Shown here in pieces: positions 23,579 to 31,912 of a stretch of 33,913 nt of DNA. The translations under genes and the position numbers were made by a program. Position 1 is the stretch's first letter; each line of letters opens with the position of its first letter. The notes beneath the pieces were generated by a model that was not told where the DNA came from, did no database searches, and saw only the letters and a program-made list of their open reading frames with translations. Source of the DNA: Candidatus Poseidoniaceae archaeon (GTDB taxonomy: Archaea > Thermoplasmatota > Poseidoniia > Poseidoniales > Poseidoniaceae); contig JAPKFC010000014.1 in the NCBI GenBank assembly GCA_028821785.1, forward strand, positions 1 to 33,913, in the 5' to 3' direction.

Positions 23579-25872
23579 TGCGAACAAGAGCAATAGTACT
23601 ACTTGGCCTGGTAATGGTTTCATTGATTGCAATACCATCCTATACCGCAATGCCGGGTGGAATTGGAAGTCAAGCCGATAGCGGATGTACTTGTCACGGA
23701 GGCGCATCTTCAAGCACACAAGTGTTGGTTGATGGACTCCCGAGTATATTCAATGCAAGTGAAACTTATTCATTTACTGTAACAGTTGTCAATGATGATT
23801 TGACAAGAGTCGCCGATGATAACGGTAGAATGGGTGGTTTTAGAATCATCTCCAATGGTGGAACTGTTTCTTCAATCAATGAGACTTTGTCTCATGAAAT
23901 GGATGGAGCACTAACTCATACAGTTGAAGCAAATACTGTCCGTCAATGGGAATTTGAATGGACTGCTCCTGCTGATTCAGAGGCTGTAGTTGATTTCACT
24001 ATTTATGGAAACGCAGTTAATGGCGGAGACGGCTCTGGTGGCGATGAATGGAATGAATTCACCATGACGAGCATGGGTATTGATGCTGGCGCAGTAGCAC
24101 CTGCAGCACGTTCTTTAGTAGTCCTAGTCACTTCTATTGGACTTTCATTAGGCCTAGTCCTCGTTGGATTGATGTGGGTCTTTTACAACCGTTCTCCTGA
24201 AACTTTCAGCGTTAATCGATTCTTTGCTTACATCATACCATGGCTAACAACAACAGATCACAAACAAGTTGGAATTCTATACTTCTTGTTTGGTTTCACA
24301 TTCTTCCTTGTTGGAGGAGTGCTAGCACTTCTATTCCGCATTCAATTGGCTTTGCCAGAAAACAATTTCTTGACTGAAGCAGAATACAATTCATTCTTTA
24401 CTTTACATGGTACAACAATGATTTTCTTAGCGGCTATGCCGATGATTGCTGGATTCATGAATTATGTCTTACCTCTACAAATTGGAGCTAAGGATTTGGC
24501 ATTCCCAAGAATCAATGCAATGGGATTGTGGCTACTCGTATTTTCTGCACCACTAATTTACGCTGGTATTTGGACTGGTGATGCTGCCGATATCACATGG
24601 GTAATGTATCCACCATATTCCTCTTTGACCGCTGGCGCTCTTGGAGAATCGATGTCACAGTATGGCTCAAGTGTTGGAACTACTGCTTTCATCGCCGGTA
24701 TGGCTATGCTCGGTGCTTCTTCAACGCTCAGTGGTGTTAACTTCATCACAACCGTATTCACTATGCGAGCAAAAGGTGTTGACTGGATGAAGATGCCATT
24801 GTTCACATGGTCGGTATTCGTATCTGTTTTCATGCTCTATATGTCACTCCCAGCATTCGTTATCGGAGTTTTCTTCTTATTGTTCGACCACACTATTGGA
24901 ACTGTATTCTTCACCAGTGGTGGAGACCCACTACTATTCCAACACCTGTTCTGGTTCTTCGGACACCCCGAGGTATACGTTGTCATAGTACCTGCTTTCG
25001 GAATTGTTTCTGAAGTCTTAGCAACTTCGGCAAGGCGTTCTATTTTCGGTTACAAATCAATGGTCATCGCGATGGCTGGAATCGGTGTCGTAGGTTTCAT
25101 TGTGTGGGGACACCACATGCTAACATCTGGTATGGACCCGATGTGGAGAGGTATTTTCATGATCACAACAATGGCTGTTGCAATTCCTACTGGTGCTAAG
25201 ATATTCAATTGGTTAGCAACGCTATGGGGAGGTTCATTGGTGATGAAGGCTCATACATTGTGGGCACTCGGATTCCTAATCACATTCACTCTCGGTGGAA
25301 TTTCTGGTATGTTCTTACCTGTTTCAGGACTTGATACCCACTTCCACGATTCTTACTATGTAGTTGCTCACTTCCATTATGTGTTCATCGGTGGTACTGT
25401 CTTCGCACTCTTTTCAGGATTATACTATTGGTTCCCTAAGGTAACCGGTAAGAAGTTGGATGAAACTCTTGGAATGTGGCACTTCCTCATTGGATTCATC
25501 TCATATAACGCTACATTTTGGCCAATGCATGCACTTGGAATAATGGGGATGCCTCGTAGAACTCACTCCTATACCATGGAGAGTGGCTTTGCCGAATATA
25601 ACATGGTAATATCCATCTTTGCCATAATCTTTGGACTAAGTCAATTGATTCTAGTATGGAATCTAATTCGCTCTTCACGACATGGAGAACCTTGTGGAAA
25701 GGATCCATGGGGTGGATGGTCACTCGAATGGTCAACTACCTCTCCTCCACCTACACCTTCATTCGACGTCAACCCGATTCAGGGAGATATGAACGTTGAA
25801 TTCGGCCACCATTCAGAAACCAGTCTCGGCGATAAGTTGTGGACTGCTAAGAAAAAGGAGGTGGATGTATGA
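23578..25872 (+). CDS. coxA: cytochrome c oxidase subunit I with secreted N-terminal domain
   Basis: 764 residues, about 215 more than usual. Order: signal peptide (1-25); an extracellular beta-rich domain (about 26-175) with SGCTCHGG at 35-42; a membrane helix (about 180-203); and a complete subunit I from about 212. In the oxidase part the heme and CuB ligands are visible: FFTLHGTTMIF, WFFGHPEVYVVIVP (His-Tyr crosslink pair), VWGHHMLTSGMD and VAHFHYVFIGG. GAKDLAFPRIN and IPTGAKIFNW hold the D- and K-channel residues, and the HPEVY glutamate marks an A1-type aa3 enzyme. The N-terminal domain resembles Reeler/choice-of-anchor modules, but its motif is C-x-C-H, one residue short of a heme c site. 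GGAGGTGA precedes the start. Confidence 0.95.
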   Translation: MRTRAIVLLGLVMVSLIAIPSYTAMPGGIGSQADSGCTCHGGASSSTQVLVDGLPSIFNASETYSFTVTVVNDDLTRVADDNGRMGGFRIISNGGTVSSINETLSHEMDGALTHTVEANTVRQWEFEWTAPADSEAVVDFTIYGNAVNGGDGSGGDEWNEFTMTSMGIDAGAVAPAARSLVVLVTSIGLSLGLVLVGLMWVFYNRSPETFSVNRFFAYIIPWLTTTDHKQVGILYFLFGFTFFLVGGVLALLFRIQLALPENNFLTEAEYNSFFTLHGTTMIFLAAMPMIAGFMNYVLPLQIGAKDLAFPRINAMGLWLLVFSAPLIYAGIWTGDAADITWVMYPPYSSLTAGALGESMSQYGSSVGTTAFIAGMAMLGASSTLSGVNFITTVFTMRAKGVDWMKMPLFTWSVFVSVFMLYMSLPAFVIGVFFLLFDHTIGTVFFTSGGDPLLFQHLFWFFGHPEVYVVIVPAFGIVSEVLATSARRSIFGYKSMVIAMAGIGVVGFIVWGHHMLTSGMDPMWRGIFMITTMAVAIPTGAKIFNWLATLWGGSLVMKAHTLWALGFLITFTLGGISGMFLPVSGLDTHFHDSYYVVAHFHYVFIGGTVFALFSGLYYWFPKVTGKKLDETLGMWHFLIGFISYNATFWPMHALGIMGMPRRTHSYTMESGFAEYNMVISIFAIIFGLSQLILVWNLIRSSRHGEPCGKDPWGGWSLEWSTTSPPPTPSFDVNPIQGDMNVEFGHHSETSLGDKLWTAKKKEVDV

Positions 25873-27227
25873 GCGGTCACGGAGCGGATATAGAAAATTC
25901 AATTTGGGTACGCGCTTTACTATTTGCTGGAGGATTCCTTACTTTCGGAATTATTGCTTTCAGTATTCTCGGTATTGCACTGGCTGGACCTGCTCATGAC
26001 GAGTACATGGATGCGGTTGAGCACTACCATCACGCTGAAGATGATTACAAGGAATCTGTTGCTGCTGGGCATTCTGTTGAAGGCGATCACCACGATGAAT
26101 TATACTTAGAAATGGAAAAGGCACACCATCATGAAGTGGATGCACATTTATCTTACCTCAATTGGAAGGTTTCTGGAAATACGATATTGGTAATGAGTAT
26201 TATTTTCGCTTCATTCATTGGAATTGCCGGTTTGATTAATTCACTACGAGTAGATGTTGAACACAGTGATGACGAACATGAACATCACGGCTCTGCTTCA
26301 CCGATTATTTTCACCTTTGGTATCATGCTATTCATGATGGGATTCCCTGGTTTTTCAAATACTATTACCGAACTGCTAACAGGAACAGATGCAGTAATTG
26401 GTGAAATGTTAATCGGTGTAACCGGACTACTAATCATCATCATAGGTGTAGGAAATTGGTGGTGGGAAGATTTACCATTCAATGGACATGGAGAACAAAT
26501 CGCTACTTCTGCACCGTTTGAAGGTGAACACATTCGCAAGGCTGGTATTTGGATCTTCATTATGTCTGAAATAATGATTTTCGCAACTTTCTTCTCATCA
26601 TACCTACGTATGCGTACTGGATGGTGTACAAAGTGGGCATGGGACAATGATATGTGTGCTTCCGATGCTACAGGCTATGATATCATGACCGCTTCTGATT
26701 ATTTGAGGCCAGGTGGTGCAAGTGGCACTGGAGACTTCTGGACAATGCTTCCGGGAGGAATCAATACATTTGCCCTAATTATTTCGTCTTACACTATTGT
26801 CATTGCTCTAAAGACTGCAAAGGCACATGATTGGAGTCGCCCTGATAATTTCATTACCAAGTTTATTCCACAACCAATAATGAAAATTGTTTTCCCTGAC
26901 CAAAAGAGAACTGTTAGAAACTTCTTGTTCGCAACCCTACTACTAGGTTCACTGTTCATCATATTGAAATTGGTTGAGTGGTCTCATTTGGTTGCTGAAG
27001 GATTTACTGTTAGTACATCTCAAGCAGGTTCGATATTCTATATCGCAACTGGAGCACACGGATTGCACGTCTTCATTGGACTGCTCATCATGATCTATCT
27101 TGTCTTCAAAGCTGACACTGTTGGCTATGACAAGGAAAATGCACAGGGGATTGAGTACTTTGGATTGTACTGGCACTTTGTCGATTTGGCTTGGGTACTA
27201 ATTTTCCCAGCATTCTATTTGTATTGA
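25869..27227 (+). CDS. coxC: cytochrome c oxidase subunit III with His-rich extension
   Basis: 452 residues, about twice the usual five-helix form. The canonical part starts near 217: HIRKAGIWIFIMSEIMIFAT, then NTFALIISSYTIVIALK, IILKLVEWSHL, GAHGLHVFIGLLIMI and YWHFVDLAWVLIFPAFY. The N-terminal 215 residues add about four membrane helices. The loop after the first helix (43-98, predicted outside) contains 11 His in about 56 residues, with clusters YHHAEDDY, GDHHDEL and KAHHHEVDAH. A second cluster, EHSDDEHEHHGS, follows helix two. These could bind copper or zinc. The ATG overlaps the coxA stop (ATGA) and is preceded by GGAGGTG, so translation is coupled. Subunit III normally stabilises the catalytic core and proton uptake. 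Confidence 0.93.
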   Translation: MSGHGADIENSIWVRALLFAGGFLTFGIIAFSILGIALAGPAHDEYMDAVEHYHHAEDDYKESVAAGHSVEGDHHDELYLEMEKAHHHEVDAHLSYLNWKVSGNTILVMSIIFASFIGIAGLINSLRVDVEHSDDEHEHHGSASPIIFTFGIMLFMMGFPGFSNTITELLTGTDAVIGEMLIGVTGLLIIIIGVGNWWWEDLPFNGHGEQIATSAPFEGEHIRKAGIWIFIMSEIMIFATFFSSYLRMRTGWCTKWAWDNDMCASDATGYDIMTASDYLRPGGASGTGDFWTMLPGGINTFALIISSYTIVIALKTAKAHDWSRPDNFITKFIPQPIMKIVFPDQKRTVRNFLFATLLLGSLFIILKLVEWSHLVAEGFTVSTSQAGSIFYIATGAHGLHVFIGLLIMIYLVFKADTVGYDKENAQGIEYFGLYWHFVDLAWVLIFPAFYLY

Positions 27228-27237
27228 GGTGAAGATA

Positions 27238-27624
27238 ATGAGCGAACATGCAGTAACTGGATTAGAAAAGTGGCTTAAAGATAATACTGGAATGGACATC
27301 TATTTCTGGAATTTTCTTGTATTGATGTTTTTCACATTATTTGAAATCGGAGCAGTATTCTTTGACACAATACCTGGGACGGAGATCAGGGTCACATTGA
27401 TGATGGTTTGGGCAGTTCTAATCGTTGTTGGAATCATCAAAGGATATGGCATTGCTGCATATTTTATGCACTTGAAAGGGGATCCAGGCATCTATTTTAG
27501 AACTGCAATGTTCCCAGTATTATTCGTATTATTGATGATTTTCGGAATTGGCCTATCAAACCCAGATGGTGTTGATGGACTTCCTTCATGGTGCACTCCT
27601 AACTGGGATTACGCTACTCGTTAA
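27238..27624 (+). CDS. cytochrome c oxidase subunit IV-like small membrane protein
   Basis: 128 residues with three membrane helices (NFLVLMFFTLFEIGAVFF, VTLMMVWAVLIVVGIIKGY, AMFPVLFVLLMIFGIGL) and the AAYFMHLKGD motif that marks the bacterial/archaeal COX4/CyoD-like subunit family, which assists assembly of the CuB site in related oxidases. GAGGTGA precedes ATG 27238. The gene lies 10 bases after coxC and is clearly part of the operon. The C-terminus (SWCTPNWDYATR) carries one Cys. Confidence 0.87.
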   Translation: MSEHAVTGLEKWLKDNTGMDIYFWNFLVLMFFTLFEIGAVFFDTIPGTEIRVTLMMVWAVLIVVGIIKGYGIAAYFMHLKGDPGIYFRTAMFPVLFVLLMIFGIGLSNPDGVDGLPSWCTPNWDYATR

Positions 27625-27675
27625 GCGAAGTAATAGTGAACAACTGTTAACAACAGCCTTCAAACCCCTTTGGTC

Positions 27676-29016
27676 ATGAACAGTAGATTTGTCATTGCGG
27701 TTACGCTAGTAGCGTGCTTATTGATTTCTTCTATCCCTACTGCTTCAGCATACAAAGGACATGTTTTAGGCCGAACCGCTGTTGATGATTTCGTATTAGT
27801 AGACGATCATTCAGAAAATCGTTCTCTTTACACTCTGCAAGGCGACCTCTTGATAGTTTCATTCATCTTTACAAGATGTACATCTGTGTGCCCAGTTATT
27901 ACTCAAAATCTAAAATCGGTGCAAGCGGGACTTTCATCTGATATTGCCGATGATGTTAGTATTATTTCCATTACAGTAGACCCTGCATATGACACACCTG
28001 AAGTTCTCCATGATTACGCGCACATTCATGATGTAAATTGGCCACACCTTACTGGTTCTGAAGAGAGTTTACAAACGGTTTGGGATTCCTTTGGTGTTGT
28101 TGTTGCTAAAGAGGTAATCGATGCTCATGTATCAATTAATTCTAGTCAGGGAATGGAAAATCAAGTTTCAATTCTTTACCCCGACAATACTACAATGTTG
28201 CTCGATGGACACACACAAACGCTACCTTCAGAAAATGCAACGGGATGGAATTTAACGGAATCAACAATGGAAATGCACAATGTATCGCTCAACTATTCCG
28301 TCCATGAAACGTGGGGAACTTCTGTAAATGGAATCGACAATGTTGATGCTCCTTCCGATTCATCTTGGTGGTGGGCTCTATACCTTTGGAATGGAACTAA
28401 TTCATCTTGGCAAGAAAGTCCAATTGGAATTGATTCTGTAATGTTGGGCCAAGATACAGACCATATCGCTTGGGCTGCATCAAATTCTAACCTTTCATAT
28501 CTACCGATTCCCGGTAGTGAAATGATCTGCCATGACCCTACAACTAACATGACTACAAATCATAGCCAGCAAGTCAACTGTGAAAATTCTGGGAACATGT
28601 GGATGAACCAAACAAATCAACAGCATAGCGATGAAGGTGAAATTGCTAAATGCGGTGGCCATGGCTGGGAAATGGGTCAAGGTGAAGGTAAACATTGCAT
28701 GTGTGATGATGGATTCGAATGGGCAGATGGAGACAAGTTATCCTGTGAGGGAGCAACTCCAGCGGATCAATTTGAAGTTGGTCATTCAACGATAACCTAT
28801 ATTCTAGACAATGAACGGAAACCACGCATTGCTTGGATTGGAGATGATTGGCATGTTGAAGATTTTATTGCCGATGTTGAAGAGTTATACAGTTCTGAAA
28901 ACGATTTACCAGAAAAACCTGGAATGCCTGGGTTTGGTGTTGCCATGGCAATCTCAGCACTTGGCTTGACAGCAATTGCAATAAATGTCCGTTCATCCGA
29001 TGAGGATGAAGAGTGA
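27676..29016 (+). CDS. Sco1/SenC-type copper chaperone with large insertion
   Basis: 446 residues. A signal peptide (1-26) is followed by a thioredoxin-like Sco domain. The copper ligands are Cys68 and Cys72 in FTRCTSVCPVI and His370 in GHSTITYILD; ISITVDPAYDTPEVL lies between. In ordinary Sco proteins the Cys pair and the His are about 90 residues apart; here the distance is about 300. The insertion (roughly 150-362) has many N-x-S/T sites, a Trp-rich WWWALYLWNGTNSSW segment and a final Cys-rich stretch (KCGGHGWEMG to CMCDDGFEWADGD) that looks EGF-like. The C-terminus has MPGFGVAMA and a hydrophobic helix, similar to a PGF-CTERM anchor but with an acidic end. It lies 51 bases after the subunit IV gene and probably loads CuA in subunit II. 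Confidence 0.9.
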   Translation: MNSRFVIAVTLVACLLISSIPTASAYKGHVLGRTAVDDFVLVDDHSENRSLYTLQGDLLIVSFIFTRCTSVCPVITQNLKSVQAGLSSDIADDVSIISITVDPAYDTPEVLHDYAHIHDVNWPHLTGSEESLQTVWDSFGVVVAKEVIDAHVSINSSQGMENQVSILYPDNTTMLLDGHTQTLPSENATGWNLTESTMEMHNVSLNYSVHETWGTSVNGIDNVDAPSDSSWWWALYLWNGTNSSWQESPIGIDSVMLGQDTDHIAWAASNSNLSYLPIPGSEMICHDPTTNMTTNHSQQVNCENSGNMWMNQTNQQHSDEGEIAKCGGHGWEMGQGEGKHCMCDDGFEWADGDKLSCEGATPADQFEVGHSTITYILDNERKPRIAWIGDDWHVEDFIADVEELYSSENDLPEKPGMPGFGVAMAISALGLTAIAINVRSSDEDEE

Positions 29017-29027
29017 CCATTCTGACC

Positions 29028-29039
29028 TTGGCCGGCCAA
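29028..29039. repeat. 12-base perfect palindrome TTGGCCGGCCAA
   Basis: A perfect palindrome between the Sco gene's stop and the tRNA gene. Eight of its bases (TTGGCCGG) recur on the minus strand in front of the eS8 gene (5770-5779). It may be chance, a protein site, or part of a termination structure for the oxidase operon. Confidence 0.35.
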
Positions 29040-29088
29040 CGTTTTGAGCCGAAAAGGGGATGAAAGGGGGGCTCTTCGCACAACCACT

Positions 29089-29172
29089 GCAGACGTCGCA
29101 TAGCCTGGTATTGCGCCGGATTTGAAATCCGGTGCCCTTTGTGGCACGGGAGTTCGAATCTCTCCGTCTGCG
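29089..29172 (+). tRNA. tRNA-Ser (anticodon TGA)
   Basis: 84 bases including discriminator G. The acceptor stem is GCAGACG / CGTCTGC, perfect. The D arm contains GG in its loop and has a 3-base-pair stem. The anticodon stem is CCGGA / TCCGG with loop TTTGAAA, giving anticodon TGA at 29123-29125, which reads UCN serine codons. A long variable arm (TGCC-CTTTGT-GGCA) marks a class II tRNA. The T arm is GGGAG-TTCGAAT-CTCTC with one G-U pair. CCA is not encoded (CTT follows), so it must be added. The identity elements (long variable arm, discriminator G) agree with serine. No intron. Confidence 0.97.
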
Positions 29173-29177
29173 CTTCC

Positions 29178-29183
29178 TTTTTT
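29178..29183 (+). terminator. T-run terminator after tRNA-Ser
   Basis: Six T residues start six bases after the mature tRNA end. Archaeal RNA polymerase stops at such U-tracts without needing a hairpin. Confidence 0.55.
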
Positions 29184-29256
29184 GTCGTTGAGATTTTGTT
29201 ATTTTGCAGCGAATATGAAGCAAGGGTTCTCAAACTGAAGCCGTTCTGCAAACAAT

Positions 29257-30744
29257 ATGCGCAGAGGTCTTGTTGCCCTATCTCTTTTCGCCCTCATGGT
29301 CTTGGCTGGTTGTTTGTCTTCAACAACTGCTGGATGGGGAGTGGGCGATGGTGAAGTGAAAGTTGATTTTTCAACTGAATCTACATCTGCTACAAGTTCT
29401 CTAGGCGATGAAAAAATATCCTTTGATGAACTGTTACCTGTCGGTTGTAATGATACTCGAGTCCTTGACAATGGAGGCAATCCGATTAAATTCACCGGAT
29501 ATATGGCTGCAAGCCACTTCTACGAAACTCATGACTCACTAAACGGAGCAAAGGACCTTGATCTTGCTGTAACTGCTTCAGTTGCAATAAAATCAATGAG
29601 TATGAAAGAAGCTACGAATGTTGAGGGGGAGCAAATTCCACGCGTTCAAGTAAAGAATTGGAATTTACCTTTGTATCCAGAGACTGGTGCTGGAAATATT
29701 GACCTCGATGAAGTTGATATGGATTCAAGTTCAAAATGGTTTGTTCTAGGACTCATCCCAACAACTGAAAATATTCTTTACGGAATGCAGGCACTTGGAG
29801 AATGGCATCAACCTATACAAATAGAAGGATACCTTGTTGACACAAACAAAACAATGTCGGCTGGATATTACTCCTCATACCATGAAGTAAACGATAACTG
29901 TGAGATGGAGATTGGCCAGAACAATATAGAATCAGTTTACTTGATGGTAACTTCGATTAAATTTCAAGATTCAGTTGTTACTTCAAGCGGAGATTCTTCT
30001 GATGAATGGGTTTTGGGAGATGTCCCATTCCTAGGCCGTGGCGGTTTCATCATGTTCTTCTTAATCTTCGGAATCGGTGGCGCTGTTACTATGTTCATAT
30101 TCTCCAAGATTGCAGTTGCAAAAGGTGCATCTCATTCGATGGAAATATTGGTCGGAAAGAAAGCGATGGCTGCAGTTTCTAGAGTTAAATCTGATATTAA
30201 ACAAGCAAGGTCCTCGGGGATGAAAAGTTCAAAACAACGCAATGCTGAAGCACGAAAAGATGCTTCTATTGAGGCTAAAAAGGAAGGTGTAAAACCTGCT
30301 AAGAGAGAAACTGCTGATTCGGACAGCCTGACTGGATTTGATTTGGATAGTGCTTTACAATCTGGACCTAGTGAATCAACTACTTCTGAATTTGGCTCTA
30401 AGGGTTCAAGCGTAGTAGCAACTACTGAAGCAAAAAATATTGATTCTCAAGTCACTTCAATTCCGAGAAGTGTATCACAGCAAAGTAGCCCTGTTACTTC
30501 TACAGTGCCTACCGCTCAGTCTTCTGTAATCTCCAATACTGATCCAGCTCCGAGTAAGCGTTCGCACTTCTCATCATCCATTTCTGGAAGTTCTAAGCCT
30601 CAACAACAACCTAAAAAGAAGGTTGTCAAGAAACGCGCAACCAAGAAAGTGCAACAACCTGAAGTTGAACCTTGGACTGAAAATAAACAAGAAACTACTA
30701 ATTCTTCTGAAGAAGAGGAAGAGTTCTCTGACTTCTCCTTTTGA
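29257..30744 (+). CDS. lipoprotein with membrane helix and long cytoplasmic tail
   Basis: 495 residues. The N-terminal signal has a lipobox (LMVLAGC, Cys at about residue 19). An extracellular region of about 240 residues follows. A membrane helix (GFIMFFLIFGIGGAVTMFIF, near residue 265) is followed by a basic juxtamembrane segment. The cytoplasmic tail of about 210 residues is Ser/Thr/Gln/Lys-rich and looks disordered, with KPQQQPKKKVVKKRATKK and an acidic end (EEEEEFSDFSF). Both a lipid-modified N-terminus and a membrane helix in one protein are unusual; the signal could be cleaved normally instead. I recognise no enzyme domain. It lies downstream of tRNA-Ser and converges, six bases apart, on the lipid-kinase family gene. 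Confidence 0.82.
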   Translation: MRRGLVALSLFALMVLAGCLSSTTAGWGVGDGEVKVDFSTESTSATSSLGDEKISFDELLPVGCNDTRVLDNGGNPIKFTGYMAASHFYETHDSLNGAKDLDLAVTASVAIKSMSMKEATNVEGEQIPRVQVKNWNLPLYPETGAGNIDLDEVDMDSSSKWFVLGLIPTTENILYGMQALGEWHQPIQIEGYLVDTNKTMSAGYYSSYHEVNDNCEMEIGQNNIESVYLMVTSIKFQDSVVTSSGDSSDEWVLGDVPFLGRGGFIMFFLIFGIGGAVTMFIFSKIAVAKGASHSMEILVGKKAMAAVSRVKSDIKQARSSGMKSSKQRNAEARKDASIEAKKEGVKPAKRETADSDSLTGFDLDSALQSGPSESTTSEFGSKGSSVVATTEAKNIDSQVTSIPRSVSQQSSPVTSTVPTAQSSVISNTDPAPSKRSHFSSSISGSSKPQQQPKKKVVKKRATKKVQQPEVEPWTENKQETTNSSEEEEEFSDFSF

Positions 30745-30750
30745 TTAGAA

Positions 30751-31806
30751 CTATTGCCAATCTACTTGGTTTGCGCCTCTAACAGTAATTTGATCCAAGT
30801 GCCATTCTAATTTGGCAGGTAATTGCAGGATCGGTTCACCATCAATATTGAGATAACTTGTTATTTTCGTAGAAGAATCACTAGGCTCTCCATTGGGTGA
30901 AACACATCTGAGATTCAATTTACTTGCAGGTGTTTGAGTTATTCCCCATTTTCCAATATGCTTTCCTTTCTTGATAGGCCCCATTAGAGATAACATAGCA
31001 ATCCTACTTAGGCGAGGTGCGAATATTAACAAACCATTTTCCTTAACTGGATTCATTCCAGGATTAATCTTGTAGCCACCGCCAAAGGTTTCTGCCGCAG
31101 TTACCGATATTAGAGTAAAGTCTCTAATCTCAGGTTTGCCGTCATCAATTGTTACTTCGACTTTTCTTCTCTTCCACAATGGAATTGTTGTGACTCCAAG
31201 ATAGGTGTATTTCTTAGCGCCCTTTATCCACTTGGCCCTTCTCAACTTGGCTCTCCCTATATCAGAAGTGATTCCACAATCTGCTTCTAAGAATGACCAC
31301 CTTACGACATTGCCATCACCTGTAGGCTCTCCATCCCATACATTGGATTCTGGTGCAGGATAGTCACCTTCTTTTGGACAAGGAGTTCCTTCTAATCTCC
31401 ATGCTCCACAGCGTCTATCTGTTCCGTTTTTTATAATCTCAATGGCCTTATCCAAATCAAATCTTGGAATGTTATGGGCAATACAATAATCATTTCCTGA
31501 CCCGTATGGTAACTGACCCAAAACAATGTCTGAACCTCTCAGGGCGCTGGCTATTTCATGGACAATCCCGTCACCGCCGACCGCTACAACAAGTGGTGGC
31601 TTTCCTTCACTTTCTCCACCTTGTTGTGAAGATTCCCATTGCTGTCTAATCTCATAAGCAAGGTGTCCACCATGACCGACTCGTTCGGTCATATATGTTT
31701 CAACTTGATATCCTGAAGCAATAATTTTTGTTAGCAATTTTGGCCACATTTTAGCGCAAAGAAAATCCCTACTGGCCGGATTGACAATACAATGTACTAA
31801 TCCCAT
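30751..31806 (-). CDS. diacylglycerol kinase family protein
   Basis: 351 residues. The N-terminal catalytic domain of the DAGK/sphingosine-kinase/NAD-kinase-like fold is clear: HCIVNPASRDF, VVAVGGDGIVHEIASALRG (nucleotide-binding GGDG, near residue 74) and LGQLPYGSGNDYCIAHNIP. The C-terminal half is the beta-sandwich lid, with ADCGITSDIGRAKLRRAKW, FTLISVTAAETFGGGYKINP and YLNIDGEP. Such enzymes phosphorylate diacylglycerol or other lipid alcohols using ATP. In an archaeon the acceptor may be a prenyl-ether lipid or another alcohol, so substrate is open. Starts at 31806, 31830 and 31878 are all in frame; 31806 matches family N-termini. It is divergent from ribD. Confidence 0.9.
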   Translation of the reverse strand: MGLVHCIVNPASRDFLCAKMWPKLLTKIIASGYQVETYMTERVGHGGHLAYEIRQQWESSQQGGESEGKPPLVVAVGGDGIVHEIASALRGSDIVLGQLPYGSGNDYCIAHNIPRFDLDKAIEIIKNGTDRRCGAWRLEGTPCPKEGDYPAPESNVWDGEPTGDGNVVRWSFLEADCGITSDIGRAKLRRAKWIKGAKKYTYLGVTTIPLWKRRKVEVTIDDGKPEIRDFTLISVTAAETFGGGYKINPGMNPVKENGLLIFAPRLSRIAMLSLMGPIKKGKHIGKWGITQTPASKLNLRCVSPNGEPSDSSTKITSYLNIDGEPILQLPAKLEWHLDQITVRGANQVDWQ

Positions 31807-31912
31807 AGTTTGACCACGGCCTAAACACATGGATGAACCCTTTCCCGTTTTTACCTGTTTTAGGCAATGACTCTTCATAGGATAGAGATTGGCAGACAAT
31901 AGGGGCGCAACT

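Noticed and set aside
23680-23700. A CxxCH cytochrome c heme motif in the coxA N-terminal domain
   Set aside because: The residues are Cys-Thr-Cys-His, so the spacing is one residue short; covalent heme c binding cannot be claimed.
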